DNA from: Alistipes sp.
GTDB lineage: Bacteria; Bacteroidota; Bacteroidia; Bacteroidales; Rikenellaceae
Assembly: GCA_017936685.1 (NCBI GenBank)
Contig: JAGBFA010000002.1
Span: 1 to 34,905, forward strand
Reading direction: 5' to 3'
DNA length: 34,905 nt
Within the stretch, counting starts at the first letter, position 1. Each line of letters starts with the position of its first letter. The notes below the pieces were generated by a model. That model did not search any database. It was not told the DNA's origin and saw only the letters and a list, made by a program, of their open reading frames with translations. Made by a program: the position numbers and the translations under genes. Positions 1-7,028 of this stretch are shown one piece after another.

Positions 1-12
1 TTTATTATAGTT

Positions 13-121
13 CATTCTGAGGAGTGCGGAATGCACGACGTGAGAATCTCTCTTTTGGACGATAAACGCGCTTCCGACCGCGAGACTCCCACGTCGCAAC
101 TACGTTGCTCCTCGGAGTGAC
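13..121. repeat. imperfect inverted repeat (intergenic palindromic element)
   Basis: Two arms, at about 13-50 and 82-121, are imperfect reverse complements: CATTCTGAGGAG and CGACGTGAGAATCTC on the left face GAGACTCCCACGTCG and CTCCTCGGAGTGAC on the right. The element could fold into a long hairpin. It has no coding signal of its own. It resembles dispersed intergenic palindromes known in many bacteria, but its copy number cannot be judged from this window. Confidence 0.6.
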
Positions 122-164
122 AGAAATGTATGAAAATACTGCCGCTCGGCAATGCTCAAATAAA

Positions 165-196
165 TTTGGCATTGCGCTGGCTTATTCGTATCTTTG
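165..196 (+). promoter_or_regulatory. candidate Bacteroidota promoter upstream of the U32 gene
   Basis: TTTG at 165-168 and TATCTTTG at 189-196 are separated by 20 bp. This matches the Bacteroidota -33/-7 consensus TTTG-N19-21-TAnnTTTG. Transcription would start near 203 and run through the downstream hairpin. Prediction by motif only. Confidence 0.4.
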
Positions 197-272
197 GCTT
201 CGCCGAAGATACTTCGCCTCGGAAAAAATGCAAGCGAGCTTGCTTTTTTCTCTCGGCTTATTCGTATCTTTG
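179..272 (+). repeat. 18-bp direct repeat flanking two hairpins, carrying promoter-like boxes
   Basis: The string GGCTTATTCGTATCTTTG occurs exactly twice, at 179-196 and 255-272. Between the copies lie a palindrome at 188-212 (GTATCTT paired with AAGATAC) and a hairpin at 223-249 whose A-run, GCAAGC/GCTTGC stem and T-run look like a rho-independent terminator. The 16-bp hairpin core at 228-243 recurs at 6149-6164. The arrangement suggests a small repeated module that may stop upstream transcription and restart it. Confidence 0.5.
265..272 (+). promoter_or_regulatory. second -7-like box immediately before the U32 start codon
   Basis: TATCTTTG at 265-272 repeats the upstream box and ends only four bases before the ATG at 277. 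If it is used, the transcript would be nearly leaderless. No clear TTTG lies at the expected -33 distance, only a T-run at 244-249. It may instead be a passive part of the direct repeat. Confidence 0.3.
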
Positions 273-276
273 TCAC

Positions 277-2094
277 ATGCGAAAGATCGAATTGCTTGCG
301 CCTGCGCGCAATTTCGAGACGGCCGTGGTGGCTGTCGATTGCGGTGCCGATGCCGTCTATATGGGAGGCAGCGGTTTCGGGGCGCGTCATGCAGCGGCCA
401 ACTCCACCGACGATGTGCGGCGTGCGGCCGAGTATGCCCATATGTTCGGCGTAAGGCTCTATGCCACGCTCAATACGGTCGTCTACGACAACGAACTCTC
501 CGAGGCGGAGCGGCTTGCGCACGAGCTGATCGATGCGGGCGTCGATGCCTTGATCGTGCAGGACATGGCCTATCGGCAGATGAACCTGCCGGTGGAGATG
601 CACGCCTCGACGCAGATGTGCAACATGCACCCGGCCGACATAGCTTTCTTGCAGGGGTGCGGATTCTCGCGCGTGATACTCGAAAGGGCATTGTCGATCG
701 ATGAGATACGCGCGATACGGGCTGCCGTGAGTGTCGATTTGGAGTGCTTCGTGCATGGCGCGATATGTGTCGGTCATAGCGGACGATGCTTCCTGTCGCG
801 GTCGATGTCCGACAGATCTGGCAATCGCGGCAGTTGCAGCCAGCCGTGCAGACTTACTTACGACTTGGTCGACAGTCGCGGCGAGAGGATAATCGCCGGC
901 CGGCATCTGCTGTCGGTGCGCGACATGGATCTCTCGGCTCGCATAGGCGAGATGATCGATGCCGGCGTGGGGTCGTTCAAGATAGAGGGTCGTCTCAAAG
1001 ACGAAACATATATACGCAACATAGTGAGTCACTATCGCCGTCAGATCGACGCTGCGCTTGCCGCACGTCCCGATTGCGTGCGTGCATCGGTCGGCCGTTC
1101 GGTCGTCGACTTCATGCCCGATCCTGCCAAGAGCTTTACGCGCGGAGCGAGCGAGTATATGTTCGACGGCAAGAGGGCAGGGGTGGCTTCGTTCGACACA
1201 CCAAAGGCGATAGGCGAGTCTGTCGGACGGGTGAGCAGGGTAGATGCGCGCGGATTCGTGCTCGACGGCGATGCCGATCTTGCCTCAGGCGACGGACTCT
1301 GTTTCCTCTCGGGCGGCGTGCTGACCGGCACCAATATCAACCGTGTCGAGGGGCGGCGCATAGAGCCCAACCGCATGGAGGGCATCGTGCCGGGTGCGGA
1401 GGTATTCCGCAACTACGACCGCCGGTTTGCACAGGCCGTCGAGCGCGGCAAGGTGCGCCGGCAGATCGATGCGCGGTGCCGTGTGAAGTTCGATGCCGGC
1501 TCTATCGCTCTGATCTATACCGACGAGGAGGGGTTGCAGGGCGTGGCGCGGCGCGATATGGCTCTCGATGCGGCGCAGAATGCGGAGCGCATGTCGGCGA
1601 CCCTGCGCGAGCAGGCGGCACGCAGCGGTGCAACCATATTCCGTGTCACGGAGGTGGAGATCGAGGGCGAGGTGCGTTTCGTGCCGTTGTCGCTGTTGGG
1701 CGAGCTGCGGCGCGAGGCCTTGGAGGCATTGACGCTGCGGCGGGCATCGCAGCTGCCTGAGCGGCGTATCGTCGGCGACGACGGCACGGCACGCTATCCG
1801 CATACGGAGGTCGGCGAGCATGGCAACGTGGTCAACTCGCTTGCCGAGAATTTTTATCTCTGCCACGGCGCGCAGCGTGTCGTGCGGGGTTTGGAAGCGG
1901 CGGCATCGACCGTCGGACACTGCGTCATGCGGTCGAGTTATTGCATTCGTCGCGAGATAGGCGAGTGTCTGCGCGAGGGATCACACCTGCGCGGTGACCT
2001 ATATTTGGTGCGCGGACGGCACCGCTATCGGCTCGACTTCGACTGCCGCCGGTGCGAGATGTCGCTCACGGATTGCAGTGAAAAACAAGATTGA
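277..2094 (+). CDS. peptidase U32 family protein (collagenase-like; RlhA/TrhP-type)
   Basis: A 605-residue U32-family protein. The family signature is visible at about residues 155-180 (ECFVHGAICVGHSGRC), with conserved cysteines and further Cys (CSQPC) just after it, typical of U32 proteins that bind an iron-sulfur cluster. Members such as E. coli RlhA and TrhP hydroxylate 23S rRNA or tRNA uridine/cytidine bases; collagenase activity is the historical name. The length and the long C-terminal part fit the RlhA-like subgroup with an extra C-terminal region. An in-frame ATG at 130 exists, but the intervening codons run through repeat DNA and do not look like protein. MRKIELLAPARN is the classic U32 N-terminus, so 277 was chosen. 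First gene of a tight four-gene run. The family is sure, the substrate is not. Confidence 0.9.
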   Translation: MRKIELLAPARNFETAVVAVDCGADAVYMGGSGFGARHAAANSTDDVRRAAEYAHMFGVRLYATLNTVVYDNELSEAERLAHELIDAGVDALIVQDMAYRQMNLPVEMHASTQMCNMHPADIAFLQGCGFSRVILERALSIDEIRAIRAAVSVDLECFVHGAICVGHSGRCFLSRSMSDRSGNRGSCSQPCRLTYDLVDSRGERIIAGRHLLSVRDMDLSARIGEMIDAGVGSFKIEGRLKDETYIRNIVSHYRRQIDAALAARPDCVRASVGRSVVDFMPDPAKSFTRGASEYMFDGKRAGVASFDTPKAIGESVGRVSRVDARGFVLDGDADLASGDGLCFLSGGVLTGTNINRVEGRRIEPNRMEGIVPGAEVFRNYDRRFAQAVERGKVRRQIDARCRVKFDAGSIALIYTDEEGLQGVARRDMALDAAQNAERMSATLREQAARSGATIFRVTEVEIEGEVRFVPLSLLGELRREALEALTLRRASQLPERRIVGDDGTARYPHTEVGEHGNVVNSLAENFYLCHGAQRVVRGLEAAASTVGHCVMRSSYCIRREIGECLREGSHLRGDLYLVRGRHRYRLDFDCRRCEMSLTDCSEKQD

Positions 2095-2096
2095 TT

Positions 2097-2981
2097 ATGA
2101 TAGAGCAACTTACACCCGATTTTCCGGATTACGAACTCATCGACACGGGCGACTTCGAGAAGCTCGAACGCTTCGGCCGTTACACCACGCGCCGCCCCGA
2201 GCCTCAGGCCATCTGGCACCGCTCGCTGTCGGACGATGTGTGGGCTTCGGCCGATGCCTCGTTCGTCAAGGACGCGCGCAGCGACGACCGCGGGCAGTGG
2301 CACCTGCGCCGCGGCGTGCCGCAGAGCTGGGAGATAGGGTATGGCCATGCCGACATGCGACTGCGCATGCGTCTGGCCTTGACCTCGTTCAAGCATGTGG
2401 GCATATTTCCCGAGCAGGCTGCCAACTGGGATTTCATCTACGACTCGTGCCGCGAGTTGCAGGCGCAGAGCGGCTCTCAGCCGCGCGTTCTGAACCTGTT
2501 TGCCTACACCGGAGGTGCCACGCTGGCCGCACGTGCCGCCGGTGCGCATGTGACGCATGTCGACTCGGTGAAGCCGGTGGTGACATGGGCACGCGAGAAC
2601 ATGGAGCTGTCGGGCATGGATTCGGTGCGTTGGATCGTCGAGGACGCCTTGAAGTTCGTGCGCAGGGAGGTGCGCCGCGGCAGCCGCTACAACGGCATAA
2701 TCCTCGATCCTCCGGCATACGGCCGCGGTGCCGACGGCGAGAAGTGGGTGCTCGAACAGAACATCTGCGAGATGTTGGAGTGCTGTGCCGCACTGTTGGA
2801 GCCGAGAGGGGCGTTCCTCGTGCTCAACCTCTACTCCATGGGCCTGTCGGCTATGCTGGCGCGCACGGCCGTAAGGCAGGCATTCGGCATACCGGCGACG
2901 GAGCAGCTGGGAGAGTTGTATTTCGAGGACCGCTCGCACAAGGCTATTCCGTTGGGTACATATTACCGTTTCAGACGATAG
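2097..2981 (+). CDS. class I SAM-dependent methyltransferase (RlmK/RlmI-like)
   Basis: A 294-residue methyltransferase. The SAM-binding motif I is LNLFAYTGGATLAA in the middle of the protein, followed by an acidic motif (HVDSVKPVVTWAREN) and the catalytic-type motif ILDPPAYGRG. This order is typical of the rRNA m5C/m2G methyltransferase group (RlmI, RlmK C-terminal domain), which acts on 23S rRNA in the cytoplasm. It lacks the PUA domain seen in RlmI. The start is the ATG two bases after the U32 stop; a TTG two codons earlier overlaps that stop and is less likely. Translational coupling with the U32 gene is probable. Pairing with another likely rRNA/tRNA modifier suggests a ribosome-maturation theme. 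The exact target base is unknown. Confidence 0.85.
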   Translation: MIEQLTPDFPDYELIDTGDFEKLERFGRYTTRRPEPQAIWHRSLSDDVWASADASFVKDARSDDRGQWHLRRGVPQSWEIGYGHADMRLRMRLALTSFKHVGIFPEQAANWDFIYDSCRELQAQSGSQPRVLNLFAYTGGATLAARAAGAHVTHVDSVKPVVTWARENMELSGMDSVRWIVEDALKFVRREVRRGSRYNGIILDPPAYGRGADGEKWVLEQNICEMLECCAALLEPRGAFLVLNLYSMGLSAMLARTAVRQAFGIPATEQLGELYFEDRSHKAIPLGTYYRFRR

Positions 2982-3524
2982 ATGAAGATGTTGTTGCAGA
3001 TATTCGTCACTTTCTTCAAGATAGGCGTATTCACCTTCGGCGGCGGCTATGCCATGATCCCGCTCATCGAGGCCGAGGTGATCGACCGCCGCGGCTGGAT
3101 TGCACGCAAGGATTTCTTGGAGCTGCTGACCCTCGCGCAGTCGGCTCCGGGGCCGATAGCGTTGAATACGGCCGTATTCGTGGGCTACAAGATGAACCGC
3201 TATGCGGGTGCCCTGGCGGCCGTGATGGGCGTGGTGGTGCCGTCGTTTACGATCATATTGCTCATTGCCATGTTCTTTGCCGACGTGCGCGATAACGTGT
3301 GGGTCGATGCGGCGTTTCGCGGCATGCGTCCGGCTGTGGTGGCATTGATCGTGGCACCCATTATAGGCCTTGCGCGCGGCATGTCGGCCGTGATGATGGC
3401 TGTGGCGGCTGCCGTGGCTGTGGCCGTATGGTACTGGGGACTCTCGCCCGTATGGCTCTTGGTCGCCGGAGCTGCGGCAGGTGCTCTGTGGGCGGCATAC
3501 GCAGGAAAGGAGGTGAAGCGATGA
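2982..3524 (+). CDS. chromate transporter family protein, half-size subunit A
   Basis: A 180-residue integral membrane protein of the CHR (ChrA) family. The N-terminal signature FKIGVFTFGGGYAMIPLIE is followed by the family hallmark SAPGPIALNTAVFVGYK. The rest consists of hydrophobic segments. Full-length ChrA has two homologous halves; here the halves are separate genes, a short-chain CHR pair expected to work together as an antiparallel heterodimer. Members export chromate or related oxyanions, but the natural substrate in anaerobes is unclear. The ATG follows the preceding TAG stop directly, and its stop overlaps the next start (ATGA), so the four genes appear co-transcribed. Confidence 0.9.
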   Translation: MKMLLQIFVTFFKIGVFTFGGGYAMIPLIEAEVIDRRGWIARKDFLELLTLAQSAPGPIALNTAVFVGYKMNRYAGALAAVMGVVVPSFTIILLIAMFFADVRDNVWVDAAFRGMRPAVVALIVAPIIGLARGMSAVMMAVAAAVAVAVWYWGLSPVWLLVAGAAAGALWAAYAGKEVKR

Positions 3525-4069
3525 TCTCTACATTGTGGCAGCTCTTCGCCAGTTATCTGAAAATAGGATTCTTCGGCTTCGGCGGCGGTTACGCCATGCT
3601 GTCGCTCATACAGAACGAGGTGGTCGAGCAGCACGGCTGGCTCACAGGCGGCCAGTTCGCCGACATTGTGGCCGTGTCGCAGATGACCCCCGGCCCGATA
3701 GCCATCAACTCGGCCACATACGTGGGCTACGAGGTGGCAGGCGTGTGGGGCTCGTTAGTGGCCACGTTCGCCGTCTGCCTGCCGGCATTGACGATCATGA
3801 TGCTTGTGACGCGGTTCTTCCTGCGTCTGCACGACAACCGCTATGTGAAGGGCATAGTCCGGGGCATGCAGCCCGTGGTGATAGGCATGATCGGCGCGGC
3901 GGCATTGCTGCTGATATTCCCCTCGTCGGACGATGCGCGCAGCTTCATCGACGCATGGAGCTGGATCCTTTTTGCACTGACGCTCTACGGCTCGATGCGC
4001 AAGGTCAATCCCATATTGTTGATAGTATTGTCGGCCGCGGCAGGCGTGCTGATCTACGGCGTGTTCTGA
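3521..4069 (+). CDS. chromate transporter family protein, half-size subunit B
   Basis: A 182-residue partner of the preceding gene with the same signatures: FGFGGGYAMLSLIQNEV near the N-terminus and TPGPIAINSATYVGYE after it, then several membrane segments. The ATG at 3521 overlaps the upstream stop by the ATGA arrangement. An unusually complete Shine-Dalgarno sequence (AAAGGAGGTGA, about 3507-3517) lies just before it, inside the end of the upstream gene. An earlier in-frame start at 3299 would only read through the upstream gene in a wrong frame. The pair probably forms one transporter in the inner membrane. Its stop lies two bases from the end of the convergent oxidoreductase gene. Confidence 0.9.
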   Translation: MISTLWQLFASYLKIGFFGFGGGYAMLSLIQNEVVEQHGWLTGGQFADIVAVSQMTPGPIAINSATYVGYEVAGVWGSLVATFAVCLPALTIMMLVTRFFLRLHDNRYVKGIVRGMQPVVIGMIGAAALLLIFPSSDDARSFIDAWSWILFALTLYGSMRKVNPILLIVLSAAAGVLIYGVF

Positions 4070-4071
4070 TC

Positions 4072-5640
4072 TCAGGCCGTGTGTCGTTTGGCGACGTATC
4101 CGACCACCGCGTCGGCAATCTTCTCGCCGTCCAATGCCGCCGACACTATGCCGCCGGCATAACCCGCACCCTCGCCCGAGGGAAACAATCCCTCTATCTC
4201 GACGTGCATAAGCGTCTCGGGGTCGCGCGGAATGCGCACGGGGGTCGATGTACGCGACTCCACGCCCACGACGATCGCTTCGTTGGTGACGAAGCCGCGC
4301 ATCTTGCGGCCGAACGAGGCAAGGCCGCTGCGCAGGCTGCCCGACAACGGTTCGGGGATCCACTTATCGAGTCGCGAAGGTGTCAGTCCCGGAATATACG
4401 ATGTCCGCGGCAGCGAGCCGCTTGCGCGTCCTGCAACGAAGTCGGCCACACGCTGTGCCGGAGCCACTTGCCGCTCGCCGCTGTTGGCGCGCGCCAGCTC
4501 CTCGAAATATTGCTGGTATCTCAGTCCCGCCAGCTCGCCCCATTTCTCACGCAGATGGGCATAATCCTCCTCGCGCACCTCCGTGACGATGCCCGAGTTG
4601 GCGAATGCCGAGTTGCGGCCGCTGGGCGACATGCCGTTGACCACCGACTGTACGGCATCGGTCATGGCCGGCACGATGAAGCCTCCCGGACACATGCAGA
4701 ACGAGTAGACGCCTCGTCCGCCCTCCTGGCTGACAAGCGAATAGGAGGCTGCCGGCAGCCACTCGCCGCGCTCTGAGCGATGATACTGTATCGAGTCGAT
4801 CAGAGCCTGCGGGTGTTCGATTCTGACACCCATGGCAAAGGGCTTGGCCTCGATCCTGACACCCGACGAGTATAGCAGCTCGTAGATATCTTTGGCCGAG
4901 TGACCCGTGGCGAGCACCACGGCGGCACCCTCGATAAGCGTATCGCCCACATAGACGCCTGTCATGCGCTTGCCGGCGATGCGGAAGCCCGTGACCTTGT
5001 GATTGAACAGTATCTGTCCGCCCGATTCGGTGATGGTGCGGCAGATGTTCGATATTATGCGCGGTAGTTTGTCGGTGCCTATGTGCGGGTGAGCCTCGAC
5101 GAGTATGTCGGGGTTGGCCCCGTGAAAGACCAGCACCTGCAACGCCTTGTTGTAATCGCCGCGTTTCTTGCTGCGTGTGAATAGCTTGCCGTCGGAAAAG
5201 GTGCCGGCACCGCCCTCACCGAAGGCGTAGTTCGAGTCGGGATCGATTTCCAGATTGCGGTTTATCTTGGCTATGTCGTGCTTGCGCGGCAGCACAGACT
5301 TGCCGCGCTCCAAGACTATGGGCTTGTAGCCTAACTCTATGAGACGCAGCGCAGCGAAGAGTCCGGCAGGACCCGAGCCCACCACGATGACCTCCGTCGA
5401 GTTGCCCACCTGCGGATAGTCGAAGTGCACGGGTGCGGGCTGCGGCTCGGTGTCGATATAGAGTTCGAGCGTGAGGTTGACCTTGGGCATGCGCTGGCGG
5501 GCATCGATCGAACGCTTCACGATGCGTGCCAGTGCTATGTCGCTCTGCTTTACGCCTATGCGCCGCGCGGCCAGCGGAATGTAGAACTTCTCGTCGGCGG
5601 ATTGTTTCGGTGACAGTTGCAGAGTGACGGTCTTGGGCAT
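4072..5640 (-). CDS. FAD-dependent oxidoreductase (uncharacterised NAD(P)/FAD dehydrogenase family, COG2509-like)
   Basis: A 522-residue flavoprotein. A dinucleotide-binding Rossmann motif (VVGSGPAGLFAALRLIELG) begins at about residue 85 and is followed by an acidic residue ending the second strand (VLERG). A glycine-rich second FAD motif lies near the C-terminus (LFPSGEGAGYAGGIVSAA). The extra N-terminal segment of about 80 residues before the FAD domain is characteristic of this uncharacterised dehydrogenase family found widely in Bacteroidota. The electron donor and acceptor are not known. An ATG eight codons upstream (5664) would lie inside the -7 promoter box, so the start at 5640 (MPKTVTLQL) is preferred. 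Convergent with the chromate-transporter operon with only two bases between stops, so transcripts probably overlap. Confidence 0.85.
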   Translation of the reverse strand: MPKTVTLQLSPKQSADEKFYIPLAARRIGVKQSDIALARIVKRSIDARQRMPKVNLTLELYIDTEPQPAPVHFDYPQVGNSTEVIVVGSGPAGLFAALRLIELGYKPIVLERGKSVLPRKHDIAKINRNLEIDPDSNYAFGEGGAGTFSDGKLFTRSKKRGDYNKALQVLVFHGANPDILVEAHPHIGTDKLPRIISNICRTITESGGQILFNHKVTGFRIAGKRMTGVYVGDTLIEGAAVVLATGHSAKDIYELLYSSGVRIEAKPFAMGVRIEHPQALIDSIQYHRSERGEWLPAASYSLVSQEGGRGVYSFCMCPGGFIVPAMTDAVQSVVNGMSPSGRNSAFANSGIVTEVREEDYAHLREKWGELAGLRYQQYFEELARANSGERQVAPAQRVADFVAGRASGSLPRTSYIPGLTPSRLDKWIPEPLSGSLRSGLASFGRKMRGFVTNEAIVVGVESRTSTPVRIPRDPETLMHVEIEGLFPSGEGAGYAGGIVSAALDGEKIADAVVGYVAKRHTA

Positions 5641-5661
5641 AACACAAAAATTCTTATGCGA

Positions 5662-5669
5662 CAAAAGTA
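5662..5669 (-). promoter_or_regulatory. -7 promoter box for the FAD oxidoreductase gene
   Basis: Read on the minus strand, 5669-5662 is TACTTTTG, matching TAnnTTTG. The start codon at 5640 lies about 22 bases downstream, leaving a short leader. The -33 box is not clear. Confidence 0.45.
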
Positions 5670-5720
5670 ATAAAAATAAAATAAATCGTCATATCGCGGG
5701 GCTATTTATAAAAAAATATT

Positions 5721-5728
5721 TACCTTTG
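5721..5728 (+). promoter_or_regulatory. -7 promoter box for tRNA-Leu
   Basis: TACCTTTG at 5721-5728 matches TAnnTTTG and sits in an AT-rich stretch 43 bases before the mature tRNA 5' end. No exact TTTG is seen at the -33 distance. Confidence 0.45.
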
Positions 5729-5771
5729 TCGGCGATTATCCGATCGGTTTTCACCGACGGACAACGCTTAT

Positions 5772-5853
5772 GCGGATATGGTGTAATTGGTAGCCACGTC
5801 AGACTTAGGATCTGATGCCGAGAGGCGTGGGGGTTCGAGTCCCTTTATCCGCA
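5772..5853 (+). tRNA. tRNA-Leu (anticodon UAG)
   Basis: A class II tRNA of 82 nt. The acceptor stem GCGGATA pairs with TATCCGC, and the discriminator base is A. The D arm has AATTGGTAG. The anticodon stem TCAGA/TCTGA closes the loop CTTAGGA, giving anticodon TAG. A long variable arm (TGCCGAGAGGCGT region) and a T arm with TTCGAGT follow. CCA is not encoded. A hairpin with a T-run follows 18 bases later. The last 21 tRNA bases plus two more are copied exactly at 6066-6088. Confidence 0.95.
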
Positions 5854-5855
5854 CT
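5833..5855 (+). repeat. tRNA-Leu 3' end, first copy of a 23-bp direct repeat (att-like)
   Basis: The 23 bases from the T-loop through the acceptor end of tRNA-Leu recur identically at 6066-6088, 233 bp downstream. Such duplication of a tRNA 3' end is the usual footprint of integration by a tyrosine recombinase. No integrase gene lies between the copies. Confidence 0.6.
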
Positions 5856-5871
5856 ATATTTATGACATGCG

Positions 5872-5898
5872 CGGCCGACTTACCGTCGGCCGTTTTTC
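5872..5898 (+). terminator. rho-independent terminator after tRNA-Leu
   Basis: The stem CGGCCGAC (5872-5879) pairs with GTCGGCCG (5885-5892) across a five-base loop and is followed by TTTTT. A further inverted repeat lies just downstream (CAAAACGCG at 5906-5914 with CGCGTTTTG at 5930-5938). Confidence 0.75.
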
Positions 5899-5986
5899 GT
5901 TGCAGCAAAACGCGTCAAGTCAAGTCTTGCGCGTTTTGTCGCATCTCAAATTCCCATCTTCGATGGCGCGCGCATGTCTTTGATGT

Positions 5987-6072
5987 GTGCGGTAAATGTT
6001 ATATGTTATTGGGTTGCCGAATTATCTATATTTTATTTCAGCGGTAATTCGGCTACGGCTCCGCCGTTCGAG
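5987..6072 (+). repeat. 86-bp direct repeat, copy 1 (contains a gene-end remnant on the minus strand)
   Basis: This stretch, beginning GTGCGGTAAATG and ending CGCCGTTCGAG, recurs with few changes at 6209-6293. On the minus strand its middle encodes a short tail ending ELPLK-stop. That resembles the last codons of the gene at 30102 (ESPLK-stop), and 25 of 28 bases match between 6031-6058 and 30100-30127. It therefore looks like debris of gene ends from this family. Confidence 0.6.
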
Positions 6073-6088
6073 TCCCTTTATCCGCACT
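6066..6088 (+). repeat. tRNA-Leu 3' end, second copy (att-like)
   Basis: Exact 23-bp copy of 5833-5855, embedded at the end of the 86-bp direct repeat and followed shortly by its own terminator-like hairpin. No upstream part of a tRNA is present here, so this is a fragment and not a second tRNA gene. Confidence 0.6.
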
Positions 6089-6102
6089 TTTTGCAGTGCG
6101 TG

Positions 6103-6132
6103 AACGACAGAGAATGCTCTCGGTCGTTTTTT
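6103..6132 (+). terminator. terminator-like hairpin after the second tRNA 3' copy
   Basis: AACGAC with AGAG (6103-6112) pairs with CTCT and GTCGTT (6117-6128) with a small bulge, running into a T-run. It sits 14 bases after the partial tRNA copy, as a real tRNA terminator would. Confidence 0.5.
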
Positions 6133-6208
6133 GTATGCAGGCGGTTGTATGCAAGCGAGCTTGCCCAACCTCTTGCATACAAATCCTCCTTGCAGTCGGT
6201 TCACGCCC

Positions 6209-6293
6209 GTGCGGTAAATGTTATGTGTATGGGGTTGCCGAATTATCTATATTTGATTTCAGCGGTAATTCGGCCACGGCTCCGCCGTTCGAG
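6209..6293 (+). repeat. 86-bp direct repeat, copy 2
   Basis: Second copy of 5987-6072, one base shorter. Here the minus-strand stop of the gene-end remnant is changed, so the copy is more degraded. It is preceded by a palindromic stretch (6130-6183) whose 16-bp core also occurs at 228-243. From 6294 to 6467 the DNA is AT-rich, and no gene is recognisable. Confidence 0.6.
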
Positions 6294-6467
6294 CATTGTA
6301 TTCAGATTGTATGTTTTTGGGGTGAAATAATATAATATTGGTTATTTATTGTAATTTAATATAGCCAATAGTATTACCGTGACCAACCCCGTTCGAGCAC
6401 CGTAGCCGGATTGATGTAAATCCTCATTGAGTTTTTTAGAATAATCCAAATACACTTAAGATAATTT

Positions 6468-6914
6468 ATGAAACCGACTATTGTAATTATAATACTTATT
6501 GTACTCGACGGCTTTGTGATAGCCGTCGTGTGCCGTATATATGCCATTTTACAGAGAGAAAGTGCATATAAACGCGATGTCGCCCTCGGTGATGACAGGC
6601 TGATCTATATCCGTAAGATGATCGATACACTATACACGTATAATCACAATGCAGAGAAGCTGCGCAAGCATATCGTCGAGCTGATGACAGTCGATGTCCT
6701 TATGGCCTATCATGTAATCACGCCGTCGGATAGGACCAAATACGACAAGATGAATTGCCGAAAGGCCGATAAACTGTTGTGCAAGCTCTCGGATATGGGC
6801 TTTACACCCCGAGAGCTATGCGTGATCTTCTCGCTTAACAACATCAACAGCGTATACGTAAAGATCTCCCGAATGAATAAGAGACTCAAAGAGTCCGGAG
6901 CGGATTCGGTGTAA
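6468..6914 (+). CDS. small membrane-anchored protein with a C-terminal HTH-like segment
   Basis: A 148-residue protein. Residues about 4-26 form one hydrophobic transmembrane segment. The soluble part ends in MGFTPRELCVIFSLNNINS followed by VYVKISRMNKRL. This resembles the degenerate LuxR-type helix-turn-helix found at the C-terminus of Bacteroidota membrane-linked regulators, where a basic recognition helix follows a VY pair. It lacks the sensor or TPR domain such proteins usually carry. It could be a short membrane-tethered regulator of the neighbouring Rhs locus, but that is only suggested by position. It ends before a strong terminator. No named family is recognised with certainty. Confidence 0.7.
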   Translation: MKPTIVIIILIVLDGFVIAVVCRIYAILQRESAYKRDVALGDDRLIYIRKMIDTLYTYNHNAEKLRKHIVELMTVDVLMAYHVITPSDRTKYDKMNCRKADKLLCKLSDMGFTPRELCVIFSLNNINSVYVKISRMNKRLKESGADSV

Positions 6915-6935
6915 CGCAGTTATAGATGAATAGAC

Positions 6936-6973
6936 CCGAGGCTGTCTGACAAGTTGCAGACAGCCTCGGTTTG
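6936..6973 (+). terminator. strong rho-independent terminator
   Basis: The 13-bp stem CCGAGGCTGTCTG pairs perfectly with CAGACAGCCTCGG across an eight-base loop and is followed by TTTG. It lies 21 bases after the stop of the small HTH-like gene and separates it from the convergent Rhs locus. Confidence 0.8.
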
Positions 6974-7028
6974 TAGATTCGGATAAAACGTGATAGTTAT
7001 AAATTATTTCGTACTCAATTTACGAACT

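Noticed and set aside
3535-4776. Long plus-strand open frame across the chromate transporter and oxidoreductase genes
   Set aside because: It is rich in Arg/His/Cys, has no family signature, and lies over two well-supported genes in other frames.
5987-6293. Possible CRISPR array
   Set aside because: Only two repeat copies of 86 bp with a long irregular gap, no spacer series and no cas genes.
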